Positions 9,225-18,563 are shown, counted from the stretch's first letter. The stretch is DNA of 42,528 nt from Deltaproteobacteria bacterium (GCA_020632665.1 JACKFC010000035.1:1-42528); one strand, 5' to 3'. Program-made: numbers and translations. Notes: generated by a model from the sequence alone, not told the origin.

Positions 9225-10337
9225 TCAATCCGCTTTCGGCTGCAGCCCCTCGTGGAGCTTGGTCCAAGCCTTGTGCGCCTTGACCAGCGCCGGGCGGTAC
9301 GGGTCCTTCTCGGACCACGTGTCGCCTTCCTTGTTCTCGAGGTAGCGCTCGTAGGATTTGCGCCACGCGCCGAGCACGCCGTCGACGGCGTCGAGGTAGG
9401 CCTCGAACTTCGCCTTGTCGGCGTCGCTGATCCCTTCGACTTTGGCCAAGCGCGGACGATCCTGCTGCAGCAGCTTGGTCGGGATATCGGCCCAGAGCCG
9501 AAGCGTGGTCTTCTTGATCATATTCGGCGACTGCCAGCTCTTGCTCGCGAGGCGGTCGTAGGCGTCGGGCATCTCGCCGATGAGGAAGCCGTAGTGGCCC
9601 GAGACCAACGCTGCGTAGCCGGCGCTGTCGAGCGTCTTCGAGGCGGCTTCGGCGCTGTCGTCGGGCAGCAGGTCGTCGGGGAACGAGGCGATCTCGCGCG
9701 CCGCCTCGTCGAGCGCGCGGCCGGCAGCGAGGACGCGATCTCGCGCCGCTTTGGCGGTGTCGCTGACCGCGGCGATCTTCGGCGAGCCGACCTTCTTGGT
9801 CATCAAGCTGACGATGCGGAAGTGCTCGACGTGGTCGTGGCCGAGCGCGATGAAGCGGTCCAGGGCAGGGTGCTTGCCGGCGTGATCCTTGGCGAGGAAC
9901 TGCAGGATGCTCCAGGGGCCGCGGTGCTTGGTCGCGCGATCGCCGTCACGGCAGGTCGCGTCCATCTCCGAGATCGACAGCCAGGTCACGTCTCGCGTCC
10001 GCATCTTTTCGAACTGGAACGGGATCATGAAGTCGTTGCGGCATTTCTGCAGATCGGCGTGGGCCGCGGCGACCAGTGAGCGGGTGCGCGACGCCCAGGT
10101 GTCGGCGGCGGGCGCGACCGCCGCGGCGGGCTCCGCGGGCTTGTCGACCTTGACCTGCGAGAAGTCGATCTTCGGCTTCTCCGAGAAGACGTTCAGAGGT
10201 TGCGGCGCCTCCTCTTTCTTTTCCTCGCCGCAGCCGACGGCCCCGAATAGGAGCGGCACGGCGATGACGGTCGAGAGGACGTGGCGGGCTGCGGCGCGAT
10301 CACGTCCGGCAGGGGGGAGGCGGCGGAGCTGACGCAT
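9225..10337 (-). CDS. Lipoprotein of unknown function (YiiG/DUF3829-like?)
   Basis: A 370-residue predicted lipoprotein. The hydrophobic segment near residues 20-35 ends in GAVGC, with C36 as the lipidation site, followed by a Lys/Glu- and Pro-rich linker. The rest is soluble and largely helical, with two cysteines (KCRND and DATCRD) that could form a disulfide. The overall look recalls DUF3829/YiiG lipoproteins, but I cannot confirm the family. The start was placed at the ATG at 10337 because GAGGAG precedes it; the longer frame adds 28 Arg-rich residues without a ribosome site. It is the first gene of a unit with the DUF481-type protein and aat. Confidence 0.75.
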   Translation of the reverse strand: MRQLRRLPPAGRDRAAARHVLSTVIAVPLLFGAVGCGEEKKEEAPQPLNVFSEKPKIDFSQVKVDKPAEPAAAVAPAADTWASRTRSLVAAAHADLQKCRNDFMIPFQFEKMRTRDVTWLSISEMDATCRDGDRATKHRGPWSILQFLAKDHAGKHPALDRFIALGHDHVEHFRIVSLMTKKVGSPKIAAVSDTAKAARDRVLAAGRALDEAAREIASFPDDLLPDDSAEAASKTLDSAGYAALVSGHYGFLIGEMPDAYDRLASKSWQSPNMIKKTTLRLWADIPTKLLQQDRPRLAKVEGISDADKAKFEAYLDAVDGVLGAWRKSYERYLENKEGDTWSEKDPYRPALVKAHKAWTKLHEGLQPKAD

Positions 10338-10392
10338 GATTTCTCCTCGGCTGGGGCGGCGCCGAGGGCGCCGCTGCGGCGGTGTGGCCGCG

Positions 10393-10421
10393 GTTGTAGT
10401 CCCGCCGCCAGCGCCACGCAA
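10393..10421 (-). promoter_or_regulatory. Putative promoter for lipoprotein-DUF481-aat operon
   Basis: Minus-strand TTGCGT and TACAAC are separated by 17 bases, about 55 bases before the lipoprotein start codon, in the divergent gap before the kinase gene. Confidence 0.4.
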
Positions 10422-10434
10422 CCGGCCCGCATCC

Positions 10435-10462
10435 TTGCAATGCCGCGCAAAGCTGATATTTC
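10435..10462 (+). promoter_or_regulatory. Putative promoter for the Ser/Thr kinase
   Basis: TTGCAA and TATTTC are separated by 16 bases. Transcription would begin near 10469, downstream of the ATG at 10440 and upstream of the GTG at 10506, which favours the GTG start. Confidence 0.3.
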
Positions 10463-10505
10463 GGCAACGCGCGGCAACCCATCTCCAGCCTACGGAGCCT
10501 TGTCA

Positions 10506-11888
10506 GTGTGGCGAATCTGTTCGCAATGCGGTCTTCGAGGCGACGATCCGGTCTGTCCGGACTGTGATATCGAGCTCGAGACGATCCGCGAGAGTTCCGC
10601 GTTCCCCGGGCGGCTCTGGCCCGGGCACGTGCTGCGTGAGCAATACGAAGTCGGCGCGCTGATCGGCGTCGGCGGCATGGGCGCGGTCTACCGCGGTCGG
10701 CACCGGATCACCCGGCAAGACGTCGCCATCAAGGTGCTGTGGCGCGATCTCTCGGAGAGCACGGCGGAGGTGCGCCGCTTCACCCGTGAAGCCCGCGCCG
10801 CCAGCATCCTGACCCACCCGAATACGGTTCGGGTCTTCGACTTCGGTCGCGACGACGCCTCGGATTCGATCTTCATGATCATGGAGTTCCTCGTCGGCGA
10901 GAAGCTCTCGGACGCGCTCCGTGGCGAACCGGTGATGGCCGCCGATCGCGTCGTCACGATCATGAATCAGGTCTGCAAATCGCTCGAAGAGGCACACCGC
11001 AAGGGCATCGTCCACCGCGACCTGAAGCCGGACAATATCTTCCTGCAGGAGGTCCACGGCGAGAAGGACTTCGTCAAGGTGCTCGACTTCGGCCTCGCCA
11101 AATTCGTCACCGGCGACGTCGAGCGCGACTCGCTGACCCGCGCCGGCTACGTCGTCGGCTCGCCCGAATATATGGCGCCCGAGCAAGCGATCGGCTCGGA
11201 CGTCGGGCCGGCGGTCGATATCTACGCAGCCGGCATCATGCTCTACGAGATGCTGACCGGCGATTTGCCCTTCGACGCCGAGACGACCGCACAGGTCCTG
11301 CGCAAGCACATCATGGAGGGGCCGCCGGAGATGCGCGTGCATCCTGGCCGGGAGATCTCGTCGGCGCTGCGCAAGGTCGTGATGCGGTGCCTGGAGAAGG
11401 ACCCGGCAGACCGTCCGCCGTCGGCCGAGGCGCTCCGCATCCTCATCCTGCAGGCCCACGACCGCCGCCAACGTCGCGCCCCGAGCCAGCCGATCGAGCC
11501 CGTCGTGATCGACGCGGGCGACACCGTCTCGGTGCCCAAGCCGAAGCTGCCGACGGGCGCCGGTGCCCCGAGCGCCGAACCTGCCGAGGCAGAGGCACCG
11601 GTGCGGATCCGCGCGCCAGGCGCCGTCGCTGGGGAGGTCCTCTACCCGGACGGCAACCTCGAGTTGGTCGAGCACGAAGACAGCGAGTCGTTTCCGGCCC
11701 CGCACATCGACACGACCACCGACCGTCGGGATCGGCCCAAATCCCCTGCGAGCAGCGGCCCGACCCAGCCCGATATGGTGGCCGAGCCCGGCGAGGGACG
11801 GGAGCTGCCGGCCTGGCTGCTGATCGCCGCGGGTGCCGCCGGCGCTGCGGTCATCATGGCCGCTGCCCAGATGTTGCTGTCGCGCTGA
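10506..11888 (+). CDS. Membrane-anchored Ser/Thr protein kinase with N-terminal zinc ribbon
   Basis: A 460-residue Hanks-type kinase. The N terminus has a zinc-ribbon-like CSQCG...CPDC pair. The kinase domain runs from about 42 to 300: GVGGMGAVY near 54, ATP-binding K76 in VAIK, catalytic HRDLKPDN at 170-177, DFGLA at 194-198 and SPEYMAPEQ. All catalytic residues are present. A Pro/Ala-rich linker follows, then one transmembrane helix at the extreme C terminus (PAWLLIAAGAAG onward), so the kinase faces the cytoplasm with almost no outer domain. The GTG at 10506 was chosen because GGAG lies eight bases upstream; an ATG at 10440 would add 22 residues but has no ribosome site. It is divergent from the lipoprotein operon. 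The FHA protein at 2790-3155 is a possible reader of its products. Confidence 0.92.
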   Translation: MWRICSQCGLRGDDPVCPDCDIELETIRESSAFPGRLWPGHVLREQYEVGALIGVGGMGAVYRGRHRITRQDVAIKVLWRDLSESTAEVRRFTREARAASILTHPNTVRVFDFGRDDASDSIFMIMEFLVGEKLSDALRGEPVMAADRVVTIMNQVCKSLEEAHRKGIVHRDLKPDNIFLQEVHGEKDFVKVLDFGLAKFVTGDVERDSLTRAGYVVGSPEYMAPEQAIGSDVGPAVDIYAAGIMLYEMLTGDLPFDAETTAQVLRKHIMEGPPEMRVHPGREISSALRKVVMRCLEKDPADRPPSAEALRILILQAHDRRQRRAPSQPIEPVVIDAGDTVSVPKPKLPTGAGAPSAEPAEAEAPVRIRAPGAVAGEVLYPDGNLELVEHEDSESFPAPHIDTTTDRRDRPKSPASSGPTQPDMVAEPGEGRELPAWLLIAAGAAGAAVIMAAAQMLLSR

Positions 11889-11897
11889 GGCCAACCC

Positions 11898-11926
11898 TGG
11901 ACGGGGTCCGGGCCTTGGACTAGGTT
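11898..11926 (+). promoter_or_regulatory. Possible promoter for the ABC export operon
   Basis: TGGACG and TAGGTT lie 17 bases apart in the 79-base gap between the kinase stop and the ATPase start. The match is modest, and read-through from the kinase gene is equally possible. Confidence 0.25.
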
Positions 11927-11967
11927 TCCAGACCGCTGGTCCGAGGGTTGCCGGCGCGGAGGTCGGT

Positions 11968-12732
11968 ATGACGCAGTCCGGCGGGCAACCGGGGGCCATC
12001 GTATCCCTGGACAGTGTCTACAAGAACTACAAGTTGGGCAGTGTCGAGGTGCCGGCGCTGCGCGGCATCGACCTCGCGATCGACGCCGGCGAATTCACCG
12101 TCATCGCCGGGCCGTCGGGCTCCGGCAAGACGACTTTGCTCAACCTCGTCGGCTGCGTCGACGTCGCCAGCAGCGGTACGGTTCGGGTCGCCGGCGAAGA
12201 CACCGGGCAGCTCAGCGAGCGCGCCCTGACCCAGCTGCGGCTGCGCGCGCTCGGCTTCATCTTCCAGAGCTTCAACCTGGTCTCGGTGCTCGACGCCTTC
12301 CAGAACGTGGAGTTTCCGCTGTTGTTGCAGGGCGGCTCGACCAAGGGCGAGCGGGCCCGTCGGGTCGACGAGCTGATGGACAAGGTCGGCCTCGGAAAAT
12401 ACAAGCACCACCGGCCGAACGAGCTCTCGGGCGGTCAACGGCAGCGCGTCGCCATCGCCCGGGCGTTGGTGACCAACCCACGCATCGTCCTCGCCGACGA
12501 GCCGACCGCAAACCTCGACTCCGCGACCGGGCACGCCATCATCGACCTGATGAAGGAGCTGAACACCACACAGGGCACGACCTTCATCTTCTCGACCCAC
12601 GACCCGAAGGTGATGCACCAGGCCGGGCGCTTGGTCGAGTTGGTCGACGGCCAGATCGCCTCGATCCAACAACTCGGCGTCGACGCCGCGCCGCCGGCCG
12701 ATCCGCACGCGCCGGCGACGGCGCAGGTCTAG
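11968..12732 (+). CDS. ABC transporter ATP-binding protein (LolD/MacB type)
   Basis: A 254-residue ATPase. It has Walker A GPSGSGKT at 48-55, a Q-loop in FIFQSFNLV, signature LSGGQRQRVA at about 153, Walker B IVLADEPT near 174 and the switch His in FSTHD. The sequence fits the MacB/LolD/FtsE group that drives mechanotransmission-type transporters rather than channel-type transport. The ATG was chosen for its GGAGG five bases upstream; the longer frame overlaps the kinase gene. It begins a tight six-gene run whose next members are two FtsX-fold permeases, a LolA-like protein and a barrel. Confidence 0.93.
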   Translation: MTQSGGQPGAIVSLDSVYKNYKLGSVEVPALRGIDLAIDAGEFTVIAGPSGSGKTTLLNLVGCVDVASSGTVRVAGEDTGQLSERALTQLRLRALGFIFQSFNLVSVLDAFQNVEFPLLLQGGSTKGERARRVDELMDKVGLGKYKHHRPNELSGGQRQRVAIARALVTNPRIVLADEPTANLDSATGHAIIDLMKELNTTQGTTFIFSTHDPKVMHQAGRLVELVDGQIASIQQLGVDAAPPADPHAPATAQV

Positions 12733-12742
12733 GGGCCCTTCG

Positions 12743-14878
12743 ATGTTCGGGACGCTGATCCGCATCGCGATGCGGAACCTGCTGGCGCACAAGCTGAAGA
12801 GCTTCATCGTCGGCGGGATCTTGGTCTTCGGCACGATGCTCGTGCTGCTCGGTGCCGCGTTGCTCGGTTCGATCGAAGCGAGCATGGCCGAGAGCATCAC
12901 CGGCTCGGTCTCCGGTCACCTACAGCTGGCGTCGAGCAAGGGCAAGGACCAACTCGTCCTCTTCCCGGGCCCGCTCGACGGCAACGAGATCGGCGTGATC
13001 GAGGACTTCCCCAAGGTCCGGGCGCGGCTCGAGGCGCTGCCGGAAGTGCGCGCCGTGCTGCCGCAGGGCTTCGATTACGCGATGATCTTCGCGGCCAACC
13101 TGATCGACCGCAAACTCGCGAATATGCGGACCCTGCGCGGCAAGGGTGAGCTCGAGACCTATCGGCCGGTGCGCGACCACGTCCGTCGCATCGTCGAGTT
13201 GCTCGATCGCGATATCCAGCGCATCCGCGGCGTCATCGATCTCGACAAGGACGACGGCGCGCGGCGCGGCGCGGAGGACGTCCACCACGCAGCACAGCCG
13301 GAATTCTGGGCCGATTTCGAAGAGAACTTCGCCAAGCGCATGGAGTTCTTGGAGAACAAGGTGGCCCAGATGGCGATCGGCGAGGATATCCTCTTCATCC
13401 GCTACATGGGCACCGACATCGCGCGCTTCACCTCGACCTTCAACCGCTTCGAGATGGTCCGCGGCGAGCCGATCCCTCCGGGGCAGCGCGGTGTCGTCCT
13501 CAACACGCTCTACCACGAGGAGATGCTGAAGCAGAAAACCGCGCGCCGGCTCGACAAGATGAAGGACAAGATCGCCGAGGGGGCTCGCTTCGAGAGCGAC
13601 GACGAGCTGCGTGAATGGCGGCGGATGAACGTCACCCAATACAAGGAGATCTCCTGGCAGCTCGACGACGCTGCGGCGGACCGTGTCGCCGAGAAGCTGC
13701 GCGCGCACCTCGGCCCGGCGCCGGTCGAGGCGGCGGAGGCCGCGTCGCCGACCGATGACGCTTCCGGCCCCGCGCACGCCGTGGACGGCCTGCTGCGCCG
13801 CTTCCTCGACATGGATGACGGCAATTTCGCGGCCCGCTACCAGCTCTTCTACGACGTCATCGCGAAGGAGCTGCAGCTCTATCGGGTCGACGTCGGCGAC
13901 ACGCTGACCATCCGCGGCATGAGCCAGGGCGGCTATATGTCCTCGGTCAACGTCAAGGTCTACGGCACGTTCCGCTTCCAAGGCCTCGATAAATCTGCGC
14001 TCGGCGGGATGGTCAACCTGATGGACATCGTCTCCTATCGCGACCTCTACGGCTTCGTCACGGCAGAGCAGAAGGCCGAGATCAAGGCGCTGGAGAAGCG
14101 CTCCGGGCTGCAGGAGATCGCCGCCGAGAACGCCGAAGACGCGCTCTTCGGTGAGGACGCCGACCTGGCCGCCGAGGCCAGCGCCACCGGTTTCGACGAG
14201 TTCGCCGACGTCGACATGAGCAAGGGCGCGGCGAAGTGGAACGAGCGCCTCACCGATATCGTCTACACCCAGGCGCAAATCGACGGCGGCGTGGTCCGCA
14301 ACGCGGCCGTCGTGCTCAACGACCCGAAGCAGCTGCAAGCGGCGCGCATCGCCATCGAGCGCATCGCGGCGGAAGAGAAGCTGCCGATCAAGGTCCTCGA
14401 CTGGAAGCAGGCTTCGGGGATGCTCGGCAACTTCGTCTCGGTCATCTACGCGGTGCTGTTGGTCGCCATCCTCGGCGTCTTCGGCGTTGCGCTGTTGATC
14501 ATCAACAACTCGATGGTCCTCTCGACGATGGAGCGGACCAAGGAGATCGGCACCATCCGCGCCATCGGCGGCTCACGGCGTTTCGTGCTGTGGATGTTCC
14601 TGATCGAGTCCATCGTCTTGGGCGCCGTCTTCGGCGCGATCGGCGTCGGGTTGGGCGCCGGCATCGTTGGCTGGCTCGGCAACGTCGGCATCCCGGCGAC
14701 GAACGACACGCTGGTCTTCCTCTTCGGCGGGCCGCGGATGTATCCGTGGCTCAGCGGCGCGCACGTCGCCTTCGCGCTCGGCCTGGTGGTGATGGTGACG
14801 ACGATCTCGACCATCTACCCGGCGCTGCTGGCGACGCGGGTCACGCCGCTCGAAGCCATGCAGGACAAGGAAGGGTAG
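12743..14878 (+). CDS. ABC transporter permease with very large periplasmic domain
   Basis: A 711-residue FtsX/MacB-type permease. One transmembrane helix lies at about 18-43 and three more at about 563-590, 614-646 and 673-700, the standard four-helix layout with a C-terminal TRVTPLEAM motif. The periplasmic part between helices 1 and 2 is about 520 residues, roughly twice the usual MacB/LolE size. It includes a charged, probably coiled-coil region (residues about 100-330) and an Ala/Glu-rich stretch near 470. The ATG follows AGGGG and lies 10 bases after the ATPase stop. The partner permease follows. By analogy with LolCDE or MacB it would extract a lipid, lipoprotein or peptide from the inner membrane; the substrate is unknown. 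Confidence 0.88.
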   Translation: MFGTLIRIAMRNLLAHKLKSFIVGGILVFGTMLVLLGAALLGSIEASMAESITGSVSGHLQLASSKGKDQLVLFPGPLDGNEIGVIEDFPKVRARLEALPEVRAVLPQGFDYAMIFAANLIDRKLANMRTLRGKGELETYRPVRDHVRRIVELLDRDIQRIRGVIDLDKDDGARRGAEDVHHAAQPEFWADFEENFAKRMEFLENKVAQMAIGEDILFIRYMGTDIARFTSTFNRFEMVRGEPIPPGQRGVVLNTLYHEEMLKQKTARRLDKMKDKIAEGARFESDDELREWRRMNVTQYKEISWQLDDAAADRVAEKLRAHLGPAPVEAAEAASPTDDASGPAHAVDGLLRRFLDMDDGNFAARYQLFYDVIAKELQLYRVDVGDTLTIRGMSQGGYMSSVNVKVYGTFRFQGLDKSALGGMVNLMDIVSYRDLYGFVTAEQKAEIKALEKRSGLQEIAAENAEDALFGEDADLAAEASATGFDEFADVDMSKGAAKWNERLTDIVYTQAQIDGGVVRNAAVVLNDPKQLQAARIAIERIAAEEKLPIKVLDWKQASGMLGNFVSVIYAVLLVAILGVFGVALLIINNSMVLSTMERTKEIGTIRAIGGSRRFVLWMFLIESIVLGAVFGAIGVGLGAGIVGWLGNVGIPATNDTLVFLFGGPRMYPWLSGAHVAFALGLVVMVTTISTIYPALLATRVTPLEAMQDKEG

Positions 14879-14887
14879 GAGCCGCTC

Positions 14888-16186
14888 ATGAAGACCCTCT
14901 TCCTCATCGCTGCCCGCAACCTCCTCGCCAACCGGCGTCGCAGCCTGCTGCTCGGCGGCGCGATCGCGACGGTGACGGCGATCCTGGTCCTGCTCTCCAG
15001 CCTCTCGAACGGCATGTCCGAGACGATGCTGCGCGTGGCGACCACGCTCTCGACCGGTCACCTCAACGTCGGCGGCTTCTACAAGATGACCACCACCGAC
15101 GCCTCGCCGATGATCACCGAGGTGCCGAAGATCCTCGAGGCGGTGAAGGGCCTCGGCGACGAGGTCAGCGGCGTCGTCGTCCGCGGCCGCGGCTGGGGCA
15201 AGTTGGTCAGCGACCACGGCAAGCAGGAAGGCGTGCTGGTCGGCATCGACGTCGCGACCGAGAGCTCGTTCCGCGAGGTCGTGACGCTGACCGACGGCTC
15301 CTTCGACGCGCTGCAGGAGCCCGGCAGCTGCCTCATCTTCGCGGGCACCGCCGAGCGGCTCGAGGTCAAGGCCGGCGACGACCTGACGCTGACCGCGCCG
15401 ACCCTGCGCGGGGCGCAAAATACCGCCGATTGTCGGGTCGCCGCGATCGCCAAGGACATGGGCATGCTCTCGAGCTTCTCGATGTTCGTGCACCACGACA
15501 CGCTGCGCAGCCTCTACCAGATGAAGCCCGACCAGAGCGGCGCCGTGCACATCTTCCTGCGTGATCCGGCGAAGGCCGAAGACCTCGCGGCGAAGCTGCG
15601 GACCGCCCTCGCCGGCAGCGGCTTCCGCATCATGGACCCGGTCCCCGAGCCCTTCTTCCGCAAGTTCCAATCGGTCGCCCGCGAGGATTGGAGCGGACAG
15701 AAGCTCGACGTTACCACGTGGTCCGACGAGATGGCCTTCATGCGCTACACGCTGCAAACCTTCTCGCTGCTGACGGTCGTCTTCGTCACCATCCTGCTCG
15801 GCATCATCATCCTCGGCGTGATGAATACGCTGATGATGTCGATCCGGGAGCGGACCCGGGAGATCGGCACGCTGCGCGCGATCGGCATGCATCGCCCGTC
15901 GGTGCTGGTGATGTTCGTCTTCGAGGCGTTCCTGCTCAGCCTCGGCGCCACGGTCGCCGGTTCGCTCGCCGGCTCCGCCTTGGTGCTGGCCTTGGACGCC
16001 GCGAAACTGCCCGTCAGCAAGGGCTTTCAGATGTTCTTGATGAGCGACACGCTGCACCTGCAGGTCGACGTCCAGACCGCCGTCATCGCCGTGGTCAGCA
16101 TCGCGACGGTGACGACCATCTCCTCGCTGCTGCCGAGCTGGCGCGCCGCCCGCAAGCCGCCGGTGACGGCGATGCAGGCCAATTGA
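14888..16186 (+). CDS. ABC transporter permease (FtsX/MacB fold)
   Basis: A 432-residue permease with the four-helix layout: about 14-42, then 290-318, 340-370 and 396-420. The periplasmic domain is about 245 residues, the usual size. The cytoplasmic coupling segment reads MSIRERTREIGTLRAIG, matching STMERTKEIGTIRAIG in the upstream permease, so the two are paralogues that probably pair as a heterodimer over an ATPase dimer, as LolC and LolE do. The ATG has AGGAG that overlaps the upstream stop codon. It closes the membrane part of the transporter. Confidence 0.9.
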   Translation: MKTLFLIAARNLLANRRRSLLLGGAIATVTAILVLLSSLSNGMSETMLRVATTLSTGHLNVGGFYKMTTTDASPMITEVPKILEAVKGLGDEVSGVVVRGRGWGKLVSDHGKQEGVLVGIDVATESSFREVVTLTDGSFDALQEPGSCLIFAGTAERLEVKAGDDLTLTAPTLRGAQNTADCRVAAIAKDMGMLSSFSMFVHHDTLRSLYQMKPDQSGAVHIFLRDPAKAEDLAAKLRTALAGSGFRIMDPVPEPFFRKFQSVAREDWSGQKLDVTTWSDEMAFMRYTLQTFSLLTVVFVTILLGIIILGVMNTLMMSIRERTREIGTLRAIGMHRPSVLVMFVFEAFLLSLGATVAGSLAGSALVLALDAAKLPVSKGFQMFLMSDTLHLQVDVQTAVIAVVSIATVTTISSLLPSWRAARKPPVTAMQAN

Positions 16187-16253
16187 GCGAAGGAATCGTG
16201 ACGCTCCGGCGTTGCACCGCAGGCGGGCCCAACAGATCCGCCGTGGAGGAACG

Positions 16254-17081
16254 ATGCACAAGCTGATCCAAAGCCTGCCGACGAGCGCCGCGCTTCTGCT
16301 CGCGCTGGCAGCTCCCGCCGTGACCTTCGCCGCCGACGCGCCGGCCGCCGCGCCCGCCGCCGCCGCCAAGCTCGACCAGGCCGCGACGGACAAGCTCGTC
16401 GCCGAGCTCGACGACCGGCAGCGCAACAGCGGCGACTACAAGAGCCGGGTCTATATCCGCGCCAAGGAGAAGGGCAAGGACGCCGTGGTCTACGAGGCGG
16501 TGGTCTACCGGCGGGACAAGGACGACCGCTTCATGATCCTCTTCCTCGAGCCGAAGTCCGAGCGCGGCAAGGGCTACCTGCGGATCGACCGCAACCTCTG
16601 GATCTACGATCCGAGCGTCGGCCGCTGGGAGCGCCGAACCGAGCGCGAGCGCATCGCCGGCACCGACAGCCGCCGCGGCGACTTCGACGAGTCCAACCTC
16701 GCGACCGAATACACCGCGCGCTACGTCGAGCAAGGCAAGCTCGGCAAATTCTCGGTGCACGCGATCGAGTTGGTGGCGAAGAAGGGCGTCGACGTCGCCT
16801 GGCCGAAAGTGAAGCTCTGGCTCGACGTCGAGACGCACAACTTGCTGAAGCGGCAGGATTACGCCGCCTCCGGTCGGCTGATGCGCACCAGCTACACGCC
16901 GAAGTGGGTGCAGGTGCAGAGCCCGGTGAAGGGCAAATCGGTCTGGGTGCCGAAAGAGATGCGCATCTTCGATGAGGTCGAGAAAGGCAACTCGACGATC
17001 GTGTTGATCAAAGCGACCGACCTCAACGCCCTCCCGGCGAATATCTTCACCAAGGCGTGGCTGGAGTCGAAGAGCCGATGA
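16254..17081 (+). CDS. LolA-like outer-membrane lipoprotein-sorting protein
   Basis: A 275-residue periplasmic protein with a signal peptide ending near TFA or FAA and an Ala-rich linker. The body, with DRFMILFLEPKSERGKGYLRIDRNLWIYDPSVGRWERR, is typical of the LolA-like outer-membrane lipoprotein-sorting family, an open half-barrel that shields acyl chains in transit. It lacks a lipobox and so is soluble. The ATG was chosen because GGAGGA is just upstream and it gives a clean signal peptide. Its position between the permeases and an outer-membrane barrel suggests it shuttles the transported lipid or lipoprotein. Its stop overlaps the barrel's ATG (ATGA). Confidence 0.85.
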   Translation: MHKLIQSLPTSAALLLALAAPAVTFAADAPAAAPAAAAKLDQAATDKLVAELDDRQRNSGDYKSRVYIRAKEKGKDAVVYEAVVYRRDKDDRFMILFLEPKSERGKGYLRIDRNLWIYDPSVGRWERRTERERIAGTDSRRGDFDESNLATEYTARYVEQGKLGKFSVHAIELVAKKGVDVAWPKVKLWLDVETHNLLKRQDYAASGRLMRTSYTPKWVQVQSPVKGKSVWVPKEMRIFDEVEKGNSTIVLIKATDLNALPANIFTKAWLESKSR

Positions 17082-18547
17082 GCCGTCGCCGCTTGCTCGC
17101 GCTCGGCTTGCCGTGGGTGCTGCTGTTGCCGGGGCCGGCGTGGGGCGATCCGCCCGCTGCGGAGGACGACCGCGAGGCGGAGATGTTCGGCGAGGACGAG
17201 GCGGCGCCTGTGGCAGGGCCGGCTGCGAATGGCGGCGGCAGCGGCGGCGCCAGCAGCAGCCGCAGTGCCGGCAGCGGCAGTAGCGGCGGCAGCGGCAGCA
17301 ACGGTGCCGAGGACTTCGGCGACGACCGCATGGCGCCCATCGAGCTCGAACGCGCCGACAAGGACCGCCTGCAGATCGGCGGGCTGCTCTACTTGCGCAA
17401 CGGGTTGTCGTGGAACGAGGTGGATCCGTGGTCGCGGCAACCTTTGACGATTAGCAACTTGACAGACATCTACCTGGATGCGCGGCCGAGCGACCGGGTG
17501 CGCGGCTTCGTCCGAGGGCGCCTGCTCTGGACGCCGACCATCGGCGATTCGAATTCCGCTGGCCTTCTCGGCTTTACCACGGGTTCCAGCGAGCTTTCGC
17601 CGCAGCTCGTCGAGCTTTGGCTGAAGTTCGACGTGGCCCGTTCGGTCTTCCTCACGATCGGCGCGCAGCAGGTCCGCTTCGGTGCGACGCGGCTGTGGAA
17701 TCCGGTCGACGTCATCTACGCCCAGCGCCGCAGCCCGCTGACGCTCTTCGACCAGCGCACCGGCTTGCCGATGCTGAAGGTGCACGTCCCGATCGACGCG
17801 TTGGGTTGGAATGCCTACGCCCTCGCGATCGCCGACGGGGCGCAGCAGTTGCGCGACTTCAGCCTCGTCGGTCGGCTCGAGATGGTGGTCTCGACGGTCG
17901 AGGTCGGCCTGCTGGCGAAGAAGCGCATGGGCGAAGATCCGCGCTTCGGGCTCGACGTCTCGGCGGGCGTTTGGGAATTCGACGTCGGCGTCGAGGTGGG
18001 CGCGCGGCGCGACGCTGGCGGCACATGGCATTGGATGTCCTCGGCGAAGCTGGAACACACGGTGCGGCTCAACGACGAGGACAACCTGATCTGGGGCCTC
18101 GAAGGCTTCTACAACCCCGATGGCGCGGCGTCGTTGGAGACCGCGCTCGACCGGATCGAGGGCGCGCTGCAGACCTCGATGACCACCGGGGTGAGCGCCG
18201 GGCTGCCGTTCCAGCCCTTCTACGTCGGGCGCTGGTATGCCGCGATCTTCGCGGTCTTGATGAGTCCGGGCAGCTGGAACGACACGAACTTCACGATGTC
18301 CGCGCTGAGCAACTTCTCCGACGGCAGCGGCACCATCCGCTTCGACGTCTCGCAGACGCTGCACCAGCACGTTCGGATCGAGGCCTACACCGGCCTGAAC
18401 CTCGGCTCGGATGGTGAGTTCCGTTTCTACACCCAGGGTCTGAAAGATCGCTTCGGGCCACTGCTCCAGGCCGCCGGCCAAGATCCCGACGCCTTGTTCA
18501 AGCGGCCGGTCGCTCAATTCGGCGTCAACCTTCGCATCTCGCTCTGA
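17078..18547 (+). CDS. Outer-membrane beta-barrel protein of the export operon
   Basis: A 489-residue predicted outer-membrane protein. The signal peptide ends near PAWG; a Gly/Ser-rich linker (about 48-78) follows an acidic segment. From about residue 97 (QIGGLLYLRNGLSW) to the end the sequence alternates hydrophobic and polar residues in strand-sized pieces and closes on LRISL. Features such as FVRGRLLW, IGAQQVRFGATRLWNPVDVI and long barrel-like strands recall DUF1302- or porin-like proteins found beside MMPL/ABC lipid exporters, but I cannot name a family. Start at 17078 overlaps the LolA-like stop by 4 bases, so translation is coupled. Confidence 0.75.
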   Translation: MSRRRLLALGLPWVLLLPGPAWGDPPAAEDDREAEMFGEDEAAPVAGPAANGGGSGGASSSRSAGSGSSGGSGSNGAEDFGDDRMAPIELERADKDRLQIGGLLYLRNGLSWNEVDPWSRQPLTISNLTDIYLDARPSDRVRGFVRGRLLWTPTIGDSNSAGLLGFTTGSSELSPQLVELWLKFDVARSVFLTIGAQQVRFGATRLWNPVDVIYAQRRSPLTLFDQRTGLPMLKVHVPIDALGWNAYALAIADGAQQLRDFSLVGRLEMVVSTVEVGLLAKKRMGEDPRFGLDVSAGVWEFDVGVEVGARRDAGGTWHWMSSAKLEHTVRLNDEDNLIWGLEGFYNPDGAASLETALDRIEGALQTSMTTGVSAGLPFQPFYVGRWYAAIFAVLMSPGSWNDTNFTMSALSNFSDGSGTIRFDVSQTLHQHVRIEAYTGLNLGSDGEFRFYTQGLKDRFGPLLQAAGQDPDALFKRPVAQFGVNLRISL

Positions 18548-18563
18548 GCGGTAGGGACTAGGG

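Noticed and set aside
11931..11941. GACC-GCT-GGTC hairpin between kinase and ABC operon
   Set aside because: Too short, and no T-run follows, so it is not a convincing terminator.
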